DNA of 55,096 nt from Terrilactibacillus laevilacticus (GCF_006517395.1 NZ_VDCY01000018.1:1-55096), one strand, 5' to 3'. Positions 1 through 7,937 are shown, counted from the first letter of the stretch. Numbers and translations: made by a program. Notes: generated by a model from the letters alone, not told the origin.

Positions 1-6
1 AGAGAG

Positions 7-36
7 AAAGCAGTCAACTTAGGTTGGCTGCTTTTT
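7..36 (+). terminator. Intrinsic terminator of the upstream rRNA operon
   Basis: AAAGCAGTCAAC pairs across a short loop with GTTGGCTGCTTT and runs into T residues. A near-identical hairpin recurs at 289-320 right after a 5S fragment, so this one most likely ends a complete 5S gene lying just outside the window. Confidence 0.85.
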
Positions 37-57
37 GTGTATATGTAAAGTTCGATA

Positions 58-203
58 GGACCAAGGAAGACGATAAACTCAGCGAGGGTTTCTGTAGGCA
101 AGAAGATCAAGGAAACAAGTGATCGAGACGCGGAGTGTACTATGTACACGAGCATCGAGAGCGCGTAGTTGACGATGAGATGCGCCGACTAGCGGAAGTC
201 GCA
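58..203 (+). other. Structured non-coding cassette between two rRNA terminators
   Basis: No reading frame is evident. The stretch contains small hairpins: GTGTAC-TAT-GTACAC near 135-149, and CGACT/AGTCG with loop AGCGGA near 186-201. It is joined directly to the 3' half of a 5S rRNA. The motif GTGTAC..GTACACGAG.ATCGAG recurs at 356-380. I do not recognise a family; it may be rRNA-operon spacer sequence rearranged during duplication. Confidence 0.4.
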
Positions 204-282
204 GCCCGAACACGGAAGTTAAGCTCGAGCGCCGATGGTAATTGGGGGCTGTCCCCCATGCGCGTGTAGGACGCCGCTAGGC
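204..282 (+). pseudogene. Truncated 5S rRNA relic (3' part only)
   Basis: From CCCGAACACGGAAGTTAAG to GTAGGACGCCGCTAGGC this reads as the 3' two-thirds of a bacterial 5S rRNA, including the AGCGCCGATGGTA segment. The 5' third is absent, so the closing helix I partner of GCCGCTAGGC is missing; the unrelated cassette 58-203 replaces it. It is followed by a second copy of the operon terminator. It looks like a tandem duplication of the 5S 3' end, not a working gene. Confidence 0.75.
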
Positions 283-288
283 AAAGAG

Positions 289-320
289 AAAGCAGTCAAC
301 CAAGGTTGGCTGCTTTTTTT
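289..320 (+). terminator. Second copy of the rRNA operon terminator
   Basis: The stem AAGCAGTCAAC/GTTGGCTGCTT is followed by a run of seven T. It is near-identical to the hairpin at 7-36 and has the same position relative to the 3' end of 5S sequence. Confidence 0.85.
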
Positions 321-380
321 ATGCATAGATATAAATCACTTTAGCGAGATTCGAAGTGTACAACGTACACGAGAATCGAG

Positions 381-474
381 TAGCTCAATAAAACGGAAAG
401 TAGCTCAATAAAACGGAAAGTAGCTCAATAAAACGGAAAGTAGCTCAATAAAACGGAAAGTAGCTCAATAAAAC
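381..474 (+). repeat. 20-bp tandem repeat, 4.7 copies
   Basis: The unit TAGCTCAATAAAACGGAAAG is repeated four times without error and followed by 14 bases of a fifth copy. It starts directly after the palindromic GTGTACAACGTACAC motif (356-370). The perfect identity suggests recent expansion. It is not in a reading frame of any plausible gene. Confidence 0.97.
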
Positions 475-619
475 TAATTTTACACTGTCTTCTCTCTTTA
501 TTACATGCGACACAATGAGCCTAGCATAACAATTGAGGGTTCAATTTGAGCAAATACCCACACTTTCCCATCAAAACAATATTAAAATTCATCTTCTGAT
601 AGATTTTTATTCATCATTT

Positions 620-635
620 TGTTTCATGTGAAACA
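620..635 (+). promoter_or_regulatory. parS-like ParB binding site
   Basis: TGTTTCATGTGAAACA matches the B. subtilis parS consensus TGTTNCACGTGAAACA at all but one position (the central C is T). It is intergenic, and the gene neighbourhood is origin-proximal, where parS sites cluster in bacilli. It would load ParB (Spo0J) and recruit SMC; binding itself is inferred. Confidence 0.75.
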
Positions 636-808
636 TTTAAATATCAAGAAAGGCTAACAATTAATTAATATACTCAGATAATATAAATGGAACAGGCACA
701 TGAATAAAGTTTATGGATATAATGCTAAAATAAAACTTTTATATTTTGAATCTATTTTGAATAAAAAGCTTGAACAGTGGAAATCCTATTGTTGGAGGTG
801 GATGAAAG

Positions 809-1009
809 ATGGGACTAGCAGCTCATTCTTGTACGGGAGAAATTTGTGTCATTTGTGGCGAAATAAAATATAAAGGGATACATGTTTGTAATCAATTAAT
901 CTGTGATACTTGTCAAAAAGATATCGTTCGCACAGATGTAACTGATGAAAAATATCGATATTTTATAAGTCAACTTTCCAAACTAAAATTAAAAGAAACA
1001 AAACAGTGA
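809..1009 (+). CDS. csfB: Sigma-G inhibitor Gin (CsfB)
   Basis: A 66-residue zinc-finger protein of the Gin/CsfB family, the forespore anti-sigma factor that holds sigma-G inactive until engulfment is complete. Two CxxC pairs (CVIC at 13-16, CDTC at 32-35) match the family's zinc site; extra Cys at 8 and 27 are present. The start is set by GGAGGTG at 794-800, 8 bases before ATG. As in B. subtilis it follows the 5S of an rRNA operon, but the usual next genes xpaC and yaaN are missing. Confidence 0.9.
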   Translation: MGLAAHSCTGEICVICGEIKYKGIHVCNQLICDTCQKDIVRTDVTDEKYRYFISQLSKLKLKETKQ

Positions 1010-1068
1010 GTGAGAATATGAATGTGTTCGTTGCACCCAGATTTTTCATTCAACAATTATATAAAAGA

Positions 1069-1112
1069 TAAAGCAGCCTCTTCATACCTTCATGTAGATG
1101 ACTGCTTTTTTG
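1069..1112 (+). terminator. Terminator after csfB
   Basis: AAAGCAG and CTGCTTT close an imperfect stem followed by six or more T residues, 60 bases after the csfB stop. Confidence 0.7.
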
Positions 1113-1149
1113 TTAGACTTTTTCTAGACTAGTAGAAAACGACAGCCTT

Positions 1150-1365
1150 TTATCCCGCCTTAACGGCTAGTAAAGACCCCCCACCTCTTGATTCTAAGTA
1201 TTCAAAGAAGATAGATGGGGGATCAACTGCCCGTAAAGGTCCGATTGGTTCAAGCTTTCCATCAGTGGGGGATGAAGCAGGCTAAAAACCAGACGTCCTG
1301 TCGCAACACCTGCTACTTGCCATCCTGTGCGTCGAAAAACCCCCACTGATGGAAGTTTCACTTTA
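1150..1365 (+). repeat. REP2 element, long form (copy a)
   Basis: About 215 bp, closely similar to 49089-49292. The left end reads TATCCCGCCTTAACGGCTAG; the right end reads CCCCCACTGATGGAAGTTTC. Inside, a 15-bp perfect inverted repeat (TTCCATCAGTGGGGG at 1257-1271, CCCCCACTGATGGAA at 1340-1354) encloses a GAC-GTCCT-GTC hairpin and a second CATCCTG motif. Another C-rich/G-rich hairpin lies at about 1177-1222. There is no reading frame. It ends against the 3' end of the minus-strand phosphoribosyltransferase. Confidence 0.9.
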
Positions 1366-1920
1366 TTATTTACTACTATTCTTGTTTAAAAAGAGAGGTA
1401 ACTTGCCGAGAAAAATAATATCTTCTCTTTCAGCCGCATTACCTTCGGCCAGAATAGCAGCTTTGGCAACCACATTTCCACCGGCTTTTGTAACTAATTC
1501 TTCTAAAGCAAGAAGAGAGTCACCTGTGCTAATGACATCATCGATAATCGCAATCTTTTTTCCTTTTATTTTTTCTGCGTCTTTTCCATCTAAGCAAAGC
1601 AGTTGTTTTTTTTGAGTTGTAATCGAAACAACTTCGTTAACTAAGGGAGATGACATATAAGGTTTCACGCTTTTTCGAGCAACAATAAAGTCTTTCATGT
1701 TGAGTTGTTTGGAAACTTCATAGGCTAACGGAATTCCTTTTGCTTCAGCCGTAATCAAATAATCTATTGAAGGGAGTTTTTCTGCAATTTGAGGAGAAAC
1801 ATGAGAAATTAATTCTGTATCTCCTAGAATGACAAAACTGGCGATACTTAATTCATCGTTAATAGGGATAATGGGTAAATCACGGACGAGTCCTGATAGA
1901 GATAAAGGATAACTGTTCAT
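1366..1920 (-). CDS. Adenine-type phosphoribosyltransferase
   Basis: A 184-residue type I phosphoribosyltransferase expected to join a purine base (probably adenine) to PRPP in salvage. The PRPP loop IIDDVISTGDS is seen at about residues 122-132, and TAEAKGIPLAYEV matches the fold's base/pyrophosphate region. It resembles Apt-like proteins more than Xpt, and also resembles the PRT half of PurR ([10 protein letters not shown]). The start at 1920 is chosen because GGGAGGAC lies about 9 bases upstream; the longer frame to 1947 would put that Shine-Dalgarno inside the gene. It is one of only two minus-strand genes here and takes the place of xpaC-yaaN in this gene order. The exact base substrate is not certain. 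Confidence 0.82.
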   Translation of the reverse strand: MNSYPLSLSGLVRDLPIIPINDELSIASFVILGDTELISHVSPQIAEKLPSIDYLITAEAKGIPLAYEVSKQLNMKDFIVARKSVKPYMSSPLVNEVVSITTQKKQLLCLDGKDAEKIKGKKIAIIDDVISTGDSLLALEELVTKAGGNVVAKAAILAEGNAAEREDIIFLGKLPLFLNKNSSK

Positions 1921-1984
1921 TTTTTGTGTCCTCCCGGTATAGTTCATAGTTTAATAAACAGGTTAGATTATTTTATGTATATAA

Positions 1985-2130
1985 AAAAAGCGCCTATAAA
2001 TAGACGACTAGTCATAATCATCAACATATACCCAATAGGCGATTCGAACGTCATAGTAAAGCAATTTACGGTTGCTTTTAGAGAATGCTTACTTAAAACA
2101 TATACAAATGTATATACTTGAGTTTTCCTA
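1985..2130 (-). promoter_or_regulatory. Structured leader of the phosphoribosyltransferase, possible purine-type attenuator
   Basis: Reading the minus strand, AAGCAA-CCGTAAA-TTGCTT forms a perfect hairpin whose loop equals the L3 loop of purine riboswitches. It is preceded by TTCTCTA (compare J2/3 TTTCTA) and followed by ACTAT (J3/1). Downstream, CGCCTAT can pair with ATAGGCG, followed by seven T, as a terminator about 60 bases before the gene. ATCGCC could instead pair with GGCGAT upstream (near 2150). The P2/L2 half does not match the family well, so the identity is tentative. Confidence 0.4.
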
Positions 2131-2623
2131 TTTCAACGAACCAGGCATCGCCAACTGCTCGCGACAAACGTATATAAAACTCTTCATAGGCGTAAATTCC
2201 GATGTAACCCACCGTACATATATACGTCACCTTGTCATGATAAACGTATATCTCGTCTGTTCAGTAGACTACTCTCTCCTTGCATGAGATTTTTGTTGTT
2301 TTTTCGCTTAGTTTTCGCATTTTTTCATCCTTAAGGTTCTACCCTATGATTGCACCAGTTTCGCAACATATAGGCACATTCACAACCTACATCATTTGAT
2401 CACTTTTTACTATGTTTTGGTTTACTGTTTCACAACTCCTAGACGGTATTTCTAAGATTATATTGGGAATATTAAGTTGAATCTACAACTAACTTTAACT
2501 TATCATACCCACTGACAAGTTTCAATACGACCAAAGTAAACATTTCGTATGGTCAGCCGGCTGGCGGTAATCTATGTTAAAATAAGCTTAAGCTTAAAAT
2601 CAGGTGAAGGATGGTATGCTGCT
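2131..2623. other. Intergenic region between divergent genes
   Basis: AT-rich, with no convincing gene. The part up to about 2290 carries repeated CGTATAT/ATATACG words (near 2110, 2168, 2222 and 2244) and is probably still 5' leader of the minus-strand gene. The remainder holds no repeat or RNA that I can name; a promoter for the plus-strand decarboxylase must lie here but none stands out. Confidence 0.4.
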
Positions 2624-4075
2624 ATGGATCAACGACAAACTCCATTATTTGATGCCTTACTTCATTATAAAGATCATCAACGCTATACTTTTCATGTTCC
2701 AGGTCATAAAAACGGTGATTGTTTTTTACCTAAGGGGAAGTCCGTTTTTAGTCCGATGTTGACGATTGACGCAACGGAAGTAGAAGGATTAGACGATTTG
2801 CATGAGCCAACAGGTGTCATTAAAGAGGCGCAAGAGCTCTTATCTAATTATTATAAGACGATAAAAAGTTATTTCCTTGTGAATGGTACTACGGTAGGGA
2901 ATCTTACAATGGTTTTATCCACGTGTAAACCAGGTGAAAAAGTATTTGTGCAACGGAATAGCCACAAGTCAATTTTTAATGCTCTTGAATTAGCACGTGT
3001 AAAACCTATATTTCTATCACCAAAGATAGATTCATTCACCCAAATACCTATAGGATTAGACATCGATACCGTTAGGGAGGCTATTCATGCTCATCCTGAT
3101 GTTAAAGCCATGATATTGACCTATCCAAATTATTATGGGATGGCTCCAATAGAATATCGGTCTATTATTGATCTTTTGCATAAGCAAGGAGCCCTTGTTT
3201 TAGTAGATGAAGCACATGGCGCTCATTTCACATTAGGAAATACAATACCACCAAGTACATTATCCTACGGAGCTGATCTTGTGGTTCATTCAGCTCATAA
3301 GACATTACCAGCCATGACTATGGGGTCTTATTTGCATATAAATTCAGAGAAGATAGATGTAAAAGCTGTGGAAAAATATCTTCATAGTTTACAATCATCG
3401 AGTCCTTCCTACCCCATCATGGCTTCGCTTGACTTAGCAAGATCCTTTTTAGCGACGTTAAAAACTAAAAAAATAGAATTAATCTTAGAGTCAATTCAAT
3501 CTTTTATCAAAGAATTAGATTCTATAGGTCAGATAAAAGTCATTCATGAAGAAGATATCGGTGCGAGTCTAGATCCATTTAAGTTAATCATACAATTGCC
3601 CCAATCAATATCCGGCTATTCTTGGCAGAATCAATTGATTCAGCGAGGGATTTATCCAGAGTTAGCGAACCCTCACCATGTCCTGTTTGTATTAGGGTTA
3701 GATGATCGTATCGATTATCATAATGTCTTAGAATGTATAAGAGATAGCTTGAAAGAGATCCCCAAATGGGAAAAGTTAAGTTATAAAATAAATCAATTGA
3801 CCCCAAGATCAAGTCTTAGTTTGTCGTATGATAAGTTTAATGATTATCAAACACGTGAAGTTGATCTGGATCTTTCCCTATCATATATTGCGGCAGAACA
3901 TGTTATTCCTTATCCACCCGGAATTCCAGTTGTCTTACAAGGTGAAAAATTAACGATGAGCCACATTAAAATGATAAAGGATTGGGACCAAGCAGGGGCT
4001 CATTTTCAAAATAAAGCAATGAAAGATAAAAAAATAATGGTGTATGAAGTGTCAAGAAAGGAAGAGCAAGTGTGA
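2624..4075 (+). CDS. yaaO: Orn/Lys/Arg decarboxylase family protein (YaaO/SpeA-like)
   Basis: A 483-residue fold-type I PLP enzyme of the Orn/Lys/Arg decarboxylase major-domain family. Visible marks are FHVPGHKNG at 23-31, the aspartate loop DEAHGAH (195-201) and the PLP lysine in HSAHKTLPA (Lys226). The small C-terminal decarboxylase domain follows. The family acts in polyamine or amino-acid metabolism; the substrate of this paralogue (arginine, lysine or other) cannot be read from sequence. The start at 2624 (MDQRQTPLFDAL) fits family N-termini and lies after AGGTGAAGG. The stop overlaps the GTG start of tmk, suggesting translational coupling. Confidence 0.88.
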   Translation: MDQRQTPLFDALLHYKDHQRYTFHVPGHKNGDCFLPKGKSVFSPMLTIDATEVEGLDDLHEPTGVIKEAQELLSNYYKTIKSYFLVNGTTVGNLTMVLSTCKPGEKVFVQRNSHKSIFNALELARVKPIFLSPKIDSFTQIPIGLDIDTVREAIHAHPDVKAMILTYPNYYGMAPIEYRSIIDLLHKQGALVLVDEAHGAHFTLGNTIPPSTLSYGADLVVHSAHKTLPAMTMGSYLHINSEKIDVKAVEKYLHSLQSSSPSYPIMASLDLARSFLATLKTKKIELILESIQSFIKELDSIGQIKVIHEEDIGASLDPFKLIIQLPQSISGYSWQNQLIQRGIYPELANPHHVLFVLGLDDRIDYHNVLECIRDSLKEIPKWEKLSYKINQLTPRSSLSLSYDKFNDYQTREVDLDLSLSYIAAEHVIPYPPGIPVVLQGEKLTMSHIKMIKDWDQAGAHFQNKAMKDKKIMVYEVSRKEEQV

Positions 4076-4719
4076 AGGGTTTGTTTATTACATTTGAAGG
4101 TCCAGATGGTTCTGGAAAATCAACACAAATTAAAAAAATGGCTAATTTGCTTGAAACGAAAGGACTTCCCTATATTTTAACAAGAGAACCTGGAGGTACA
4201 CGAATTAGTGATAAAATACGAGAAATCATTTTGGACCCAGAACATAATGAGCTCAATGAGGAAACAGAAATCTTACTCTATGCCTCTTCAAGGGCACAAC
4301 ATGTTCAAGAAAAAATTATTCCTGCTCTAAACGATGGGAAAATTGTTCTGTGCGATCGATTTATTGATGCTTCCATTGCTTATCAAGGTTATGGTTTAGG
4401 AAAGGATATTCCAACAATCAAAGCTATTAATCAATTTGCTTCACAAGGCCTCGTGCCCCATCGAACTTATTTTATCGATGTGACGCCTGAAACAGGACGA
4501 AAACGCATGGTGAAGCGTGCAGGTGGATCATTTGACTTAGATCGAATTGAACTTCGTGAAAATTCATATCACCAAAGAGTTAGAGAAGGATTTATGACTA
4601 TTTATCACGAAAATAGTAATAGGATTTGTTATATTGATGGTGAGAAAGATCTTAATCAGGTCTTTGAAACCATTGTAAATGATTTTTTTGCTTATTATCG
4701 TAATCAAGATAAACTGTAG
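4072..4719 (+). CDS. tmk: Thymidylate kinase
   Basis: Phosphorylates dTMP to dTDP in the cytoplasm. 215 residues. The P-loop GPDGSGKST is at 10-18, TREPGGT binds dTMP, and DRFIDASIAYQGYG is the DR(Y/F) motif and LID approach. It begins with GTG inside the preceding stop (GTGTGA), after AGGAAGAG. In B. subtilis it precedes darA, as here. Confidence 0.97.
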   Translation: MKGLFITFEGPDGSGKSTQIKKMANLLETKGLPYILTREPGGTRISDKIREIILDPEHNELNEETEILLYASSRAQHVQEKIIPALNDGKIVLCDRFIDASIAYQGYGLGKDIPTIKAINQFASQGLVPHRTYFIDVTPETGRKRMVKRAGGSFDLDRIELRENSYHQRVREGFMTIYHENSNRICYIDGEKDLNQVFETIVNDFFAYYRNQDKL

Positions 4720-4779
4720 TGATATATCTACAATTTTGCTTTTACCTCATGTTATTGATTGAATATGAAATCATGATGA

Positions 4780-5124
<345 letters not shown>

Positions 5125-5224
5125 ACCAAACCATGTCGTATTTATCTAAAACCATTGTAATATATAAAAAAGATACTTTGAGCCGTTGTATTTTCGTTAA
5201 TTATGAGGCATAGGAGAATTTAGG

Positions 5225-5662
5225 ATGTCAATGAAAGTTAATCAAGATCATAAGGTTCAAGAGACGTTTTCTAAAAGGGCCATAAATATGGCCCAACCTA
5301 AAACAACGTTTCAAAGTCAAATGGATGGTCAACGCGAAAAAATGCAAATGGATGCCTTGCAAGCGTTATTGACAAAAGTTGATGAACAAGCCAAACGCTT
5401 AGTTCATTCACGTACTGTTAGAGATGTCCAAGTTTATAAGAAAGCGATCCAGACTTTCGTGCAAGAAGCCATTCAATTTGGCCTTGGAACCAAATCGTCT
5501 CATTCTTGGTCTCAATCTAATAGCTCCCAACTCATTGTTAAGAAGATAGACGAGAAATTGGTCACTTTAACAGATCATGTGCTAAAAAAAGAAACTGATT
5601 CTCTTAATCTTCTAGATCAACTAGGAGAAATTAGGGGATTACTCGTGAACTTATATGTATGA
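5225..5662 (+). CDS. yaaR: YaaR family protein (DUF327)
   Basis: 145 residues, mostly helical and charged, with no signal or membrane segment. The C-terminal QLGEIRGLLVNLYV is typical of the YaaR/DUF327 family. The function is not established; the gene travels with darA and holB across Bacillales. It begins after AGGAGAATTTAGG and its end overlaps or abuts holB. Confidence 0.88.
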   Translation: MSMKVNQDHKVQETFSKRAINMAQPKTTFQSQMDGQREKMQMDALQALLTKVDEQAKRLVHSRTVRDVQVYKKAIQTFVQEAIQFGLGTKSSHSWSQSNSSQLIVKKIDEKLVTLTDHVLKKETDSLNLLDQLGEIRGLLVNLYV

Positions 5663-5675
5663 AAGAGTGACAAAC

Positions 5676-6671
5676 ATGAGCTGGAAGACATTTATAGAAA
5701 AACAAAAAACGGCTGCGACAATTTTCACGCATGCCCTAAGGAAAAATGAATTATCTCATGCTTATATTTTAGAGGGGCCAAAGGGAACTGGAAAAAGAGA
5801 GATGGCTAAGCTATTGGCCCAAACTCTATTTTGTGAGAATCGAAAAGGGATTGAACCATGTCATGAATGTCGTAATTGCCGACGAATTGCGTCAGGAAAC
5901 CATCCTGATATAGTATGGGTAAAAAAAGAAGAAGATGCAACATTAATTAAAAAAGAGCAAATTACCTATTTGACAAGGGAATTCGCTTATCGCAGTGTAG
6001 AATCTCAAATTAAACTATTTATCATAGAAGATGCTGATTTAATGAGCACTCAAGCAGCCAATAGCTTACTTAAATTTATAGAAGAGCCGCATCAGAATAC
6101 GGTTGCTTTATTGCTTACAGAGCATATTCATCAACTATTAGACACGATTATTTCAAGGTGTCAAGTTCTTACATTTTCAGCTCTTTCTCGAAAGGATCTG
6201 GAAGATAAGCTTATTGAACAAGGCATATCTAAACCCCTTGCAGCATTAAGTAGTCAACTTACGAATCGTTACGATGAAGCCATTTCTTATTGTAAGGATG
6301 AATGGTTTGCTAACGCTCGTTTACTAGTGATACAATTAGAACAAAAGCTTTTTAATTCCACACAAGCAGGGCTTTCAACCATGTATGAACTCTTTGCTCC
6401 GCATTTTAAAGATCAAAAGCAATGGGACATCGCTTTAGATTTATTACTATTTTGGTATAGGGATATGATGTCGATCCATTTAGATCGTTTAAGTGAAGTT
6501 GTCTATTGTGACAAACTCGATGAATTGAAAAGCCAAACCCTGCAAAAATCCTTACAACATATTGCCGATGATATGGCCTACATCTTAAAAGCAAAACGCC
6601 AGTTGTTATCGCATGTTAATGGACTAAGTGTAATGGAAGAGCTTATTGTAAAGTTACAAGGGGAGGCCTAA
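5676..6671 (+). CDS. holB: DNA polymerase III delta' subunit
   Basis: A clamp-loader subunit that helps load the sliding clamp in replication. 331 residues from MSWKTFIEKQ. GPKGTGKRE (34-42) is the P-loop-like site, and a zinc module CENRKGIEPCHECRNC follows. AEEPHQNTVALLL-type sequence (LLKFIEEPHQNT) and ISRCQ are clamp-loader AAA+ motifs. An ATG at 5655 is also in frame, but the B. subtilis-like N-terminus and AAAGAGTG upstream favour 5676. The stop shares bases with ricT's start region. Confidence 0.93.
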   Translation: MSWKTFIEKQKTAATIFTHALRKNELSHAYILEGPKGTGKREMAKLLAQTLFCENRKGIEPCHECRNCRRIASGNHPDIVWVKKEEDATLIKKEQITYLTREFAYRSVESQIKLFIIEDADLMSTQAANSLLKFIEEPHQNTVALLLTEHIHQLLDTIISRCQVLTFSALSRKDLEDKLIEQGISKPLAALSSQLTNRYDEAISYCKDEWFANARLLVIQLEQKLFNSTQAGLSTMYELFAPHFKDQKQWDIALDLLLFWYRDMMSIHLDRLSEVVYCDKLDELKSQTLQKSLQHIADDMAYILKAKRQLLSHVNGLSVMEELIVKLQGEA

Positions 6672-6673
6672 TG

Positions 6674-7504
6674 ATGAACTACGATATCGTAGGTGTCCGT
6701 TTCAAAAAGGCGGGTAAAATTTATTACTTTGACCCAGATCAACTTGACATTTCACAGGATGATTGTGTTATTGTAGAAACGACAAGAGGCATTGAATTTG
6801 GAACGGTTGTGATTGGAAGAAAGACCGTGGGAGAAGAGGATGTCGTTCTTCCTTTGAAAAAAGTCATTAGACTCGCTACTGATGAAGATAAAGAACACGT
6901 TAAGAAAAATAAGCACGATGCTGAAGCAGCTCTTGATATATGTTTAAAAAAAGTATACGATCATCAATTGGATATGAAATTGATTGATGTAGAATATACA
7001 TTTGATCGCAATAAAATTATTTTTTATTTCACTTCAGATGGGCGTGTAGATTTTAGAGAGCTCGTCAAAGATTTAGCAGCAGTATTTAAAACAAGAATTG
7101 AACTTAGACAAATAGGTGTGAGAGACGAGGCTAAGATGCTTGGCGGCATAGGACCTTGTGGGCGTATGTTATGTTGCTCAACTTTTTTAGGTGATTTTGA
7201 ACCAGTATCAATCAAAATGGCAAAGGATCAGAACCTTTCTTTAAACCCTGCAAAAATTTCTGGCGTTTGTGGAAGATTAATGTGTTGTTTAAAATATGAA
7301 AATGACCAATATGAATCTGCTAAACAAGAACTTCCAGACATTGGCGAACCGATTGTTGTACTTCACGGTAAGGGACGCGTCGTAGGATTGAATATACTGG
7401 AAAAACTCGTGCAAATTGAGTTGAAGGATCCTAATAGAGTGATTGAGTATACATTAGATGAGCTCATCGAGGAGGGAGCCATCTCTTCACAAGCCACTAG
7501 ATAA
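6674..7504 (+). CDS. ricT: RicT (YaaT), Y-complex subunit
   Basis: 276 residues, PSP1 C-terminal domain family. In B. subtilis RicT joins RicA and RicF in an Fe-S-bearing complex that steers RNase Y mRNA processing and promotes sporulation and competence. The cysteine motifs CGRMLCC (near 157-163) and CGRLMCC (near 198-204) are the conserved cluster ligands. Two ATGs (6671, 6674) follow GGGGAGG; 6674 has the better spacing. It overlaps the holB stop, so the two are probably coupled. Confidence 0.94.
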   Translation: MNYDIVGVRFKKAGKIYYFDPDQLDISQDDCVIVETTRGIEFGTVVIGRKTVGEEDVVLPLKKVIRLATDEDKEHVKKNKHDAEAALDICLKKVYDHQLDMKLIDVEYTFDRNKIIFYFTSDGRVDFRELVKDLAAVFKTRIELRQIGVRDEAKMLGGIGPCGRMLCCSTFLGDFEPVSIKMAKDQNLSLNPAKISGVCGRLMCCLKYENDQYESAKQELPDIGEPIVVLHGKGRVVGLNILEKLVQIELKDPNRVIEYTLDELIEEGAISSQATR

Positions 7505-7517
7505 GAGGTGGATGGGC

Positions 7518-7877
7518 TTGGGAAAAAAAGATGTTTTTTCACAAGTAAGTCGATTGGAAGAACAAATTGGACAATTGTATAGTGAACTCGGCGATCTGAA
7601 AATGCAATTGGCTAGTTTGCTTGAGGATAATCAGCACCTTACGATTGAGAATCGTAATCTAAGACAGCATATTGAGAATGTGCAAAATGAGAAGAAATCT
7701 CACAAGCAAGAAGGAACCGGTCCAAAACCGGCTACTGTCCGTCCTGAAGTTGGGGAAGGATATGACAATTTGGCAAGGTTATATCAAGAGGGGTTCCATA
7801 TTTGCAACCTGCATTATGGAAGTATTCGTAAAGAAGGAGATTGTCTTTTTTGTTTGTCGTTCTTAAACAAGAAGTAA
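7518..7877 (+). CDS. yabA: Replication initiation control protein YabA
   Basis: A negative regulator of initiation that binds DnaA and the DnaN clamp. From the TTG at 7518 it is 119 residues, the usual family length. The N-terminal half is a coiled coil ([19 protein letters not shown]); the C-terminal half ends with the zinc motif [18 protein letters not shown] is preferred because AGAGGTGG ends 6 bases upstream; the in-frame ATG at 7512 touches the Shine-Dalgarno. Confidence 0.93.
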   Translation: MGKKDVFSQVSRLEEQIGQLYSELGDLKMQLASLLEDNQHLTIENRNLRQHIENVQNEKKSHKQEGTGPKPATVRPEVGEGYDNLARLYQEGFHICNLHYGSIRKEGDCLFCLSFLNKK

Positions 7878-7911
7878 TGTTCGGAGACCGATTAATTTAG
7901 AAGTTAGATAT

Positions 7912-7937
7912 AAACTCGCCATTTGGCGAGTTTTTAT
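7912..7937 (+). terminator. Terminator after yabA
   Basis: AACTCGCC-ATTT-GGCGAGTT followed by T residues; a compact perfect hairpin about 35 bases after the yabA stop. Confidence 0.93.

Noticed and set aside
1349-1615. 88-codon plus-strand frame inside the PRT gene
   Set aside because: Antisense shadow of a well-conserved phosphoribosyltransferase; no ribosome site and a low-complexity product.
2040-2060. tRNA T-arm-like GTTCGAATC on the minus strand
   Set aside because: The flanking bases do not form a 5-bp T stem and no acceptor, D or anticodon arm is found around it.
1924-2287. Overlapping plus-strand frames of 65 and 71 codons opposite the PRT leader
   Set aside because: No Shine-Dalgarno, no familiar sequence, and the region is better explained as the structured 5' leader of the minus-strand gene.
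2180-2300. T-box riboswitch suggested by GGAGAGAGTAG and GGTGGG on the minus strand
   Set aside because: The GGTGG-like bases are far from the terminator and no specifier loop or antiterminator can be built.
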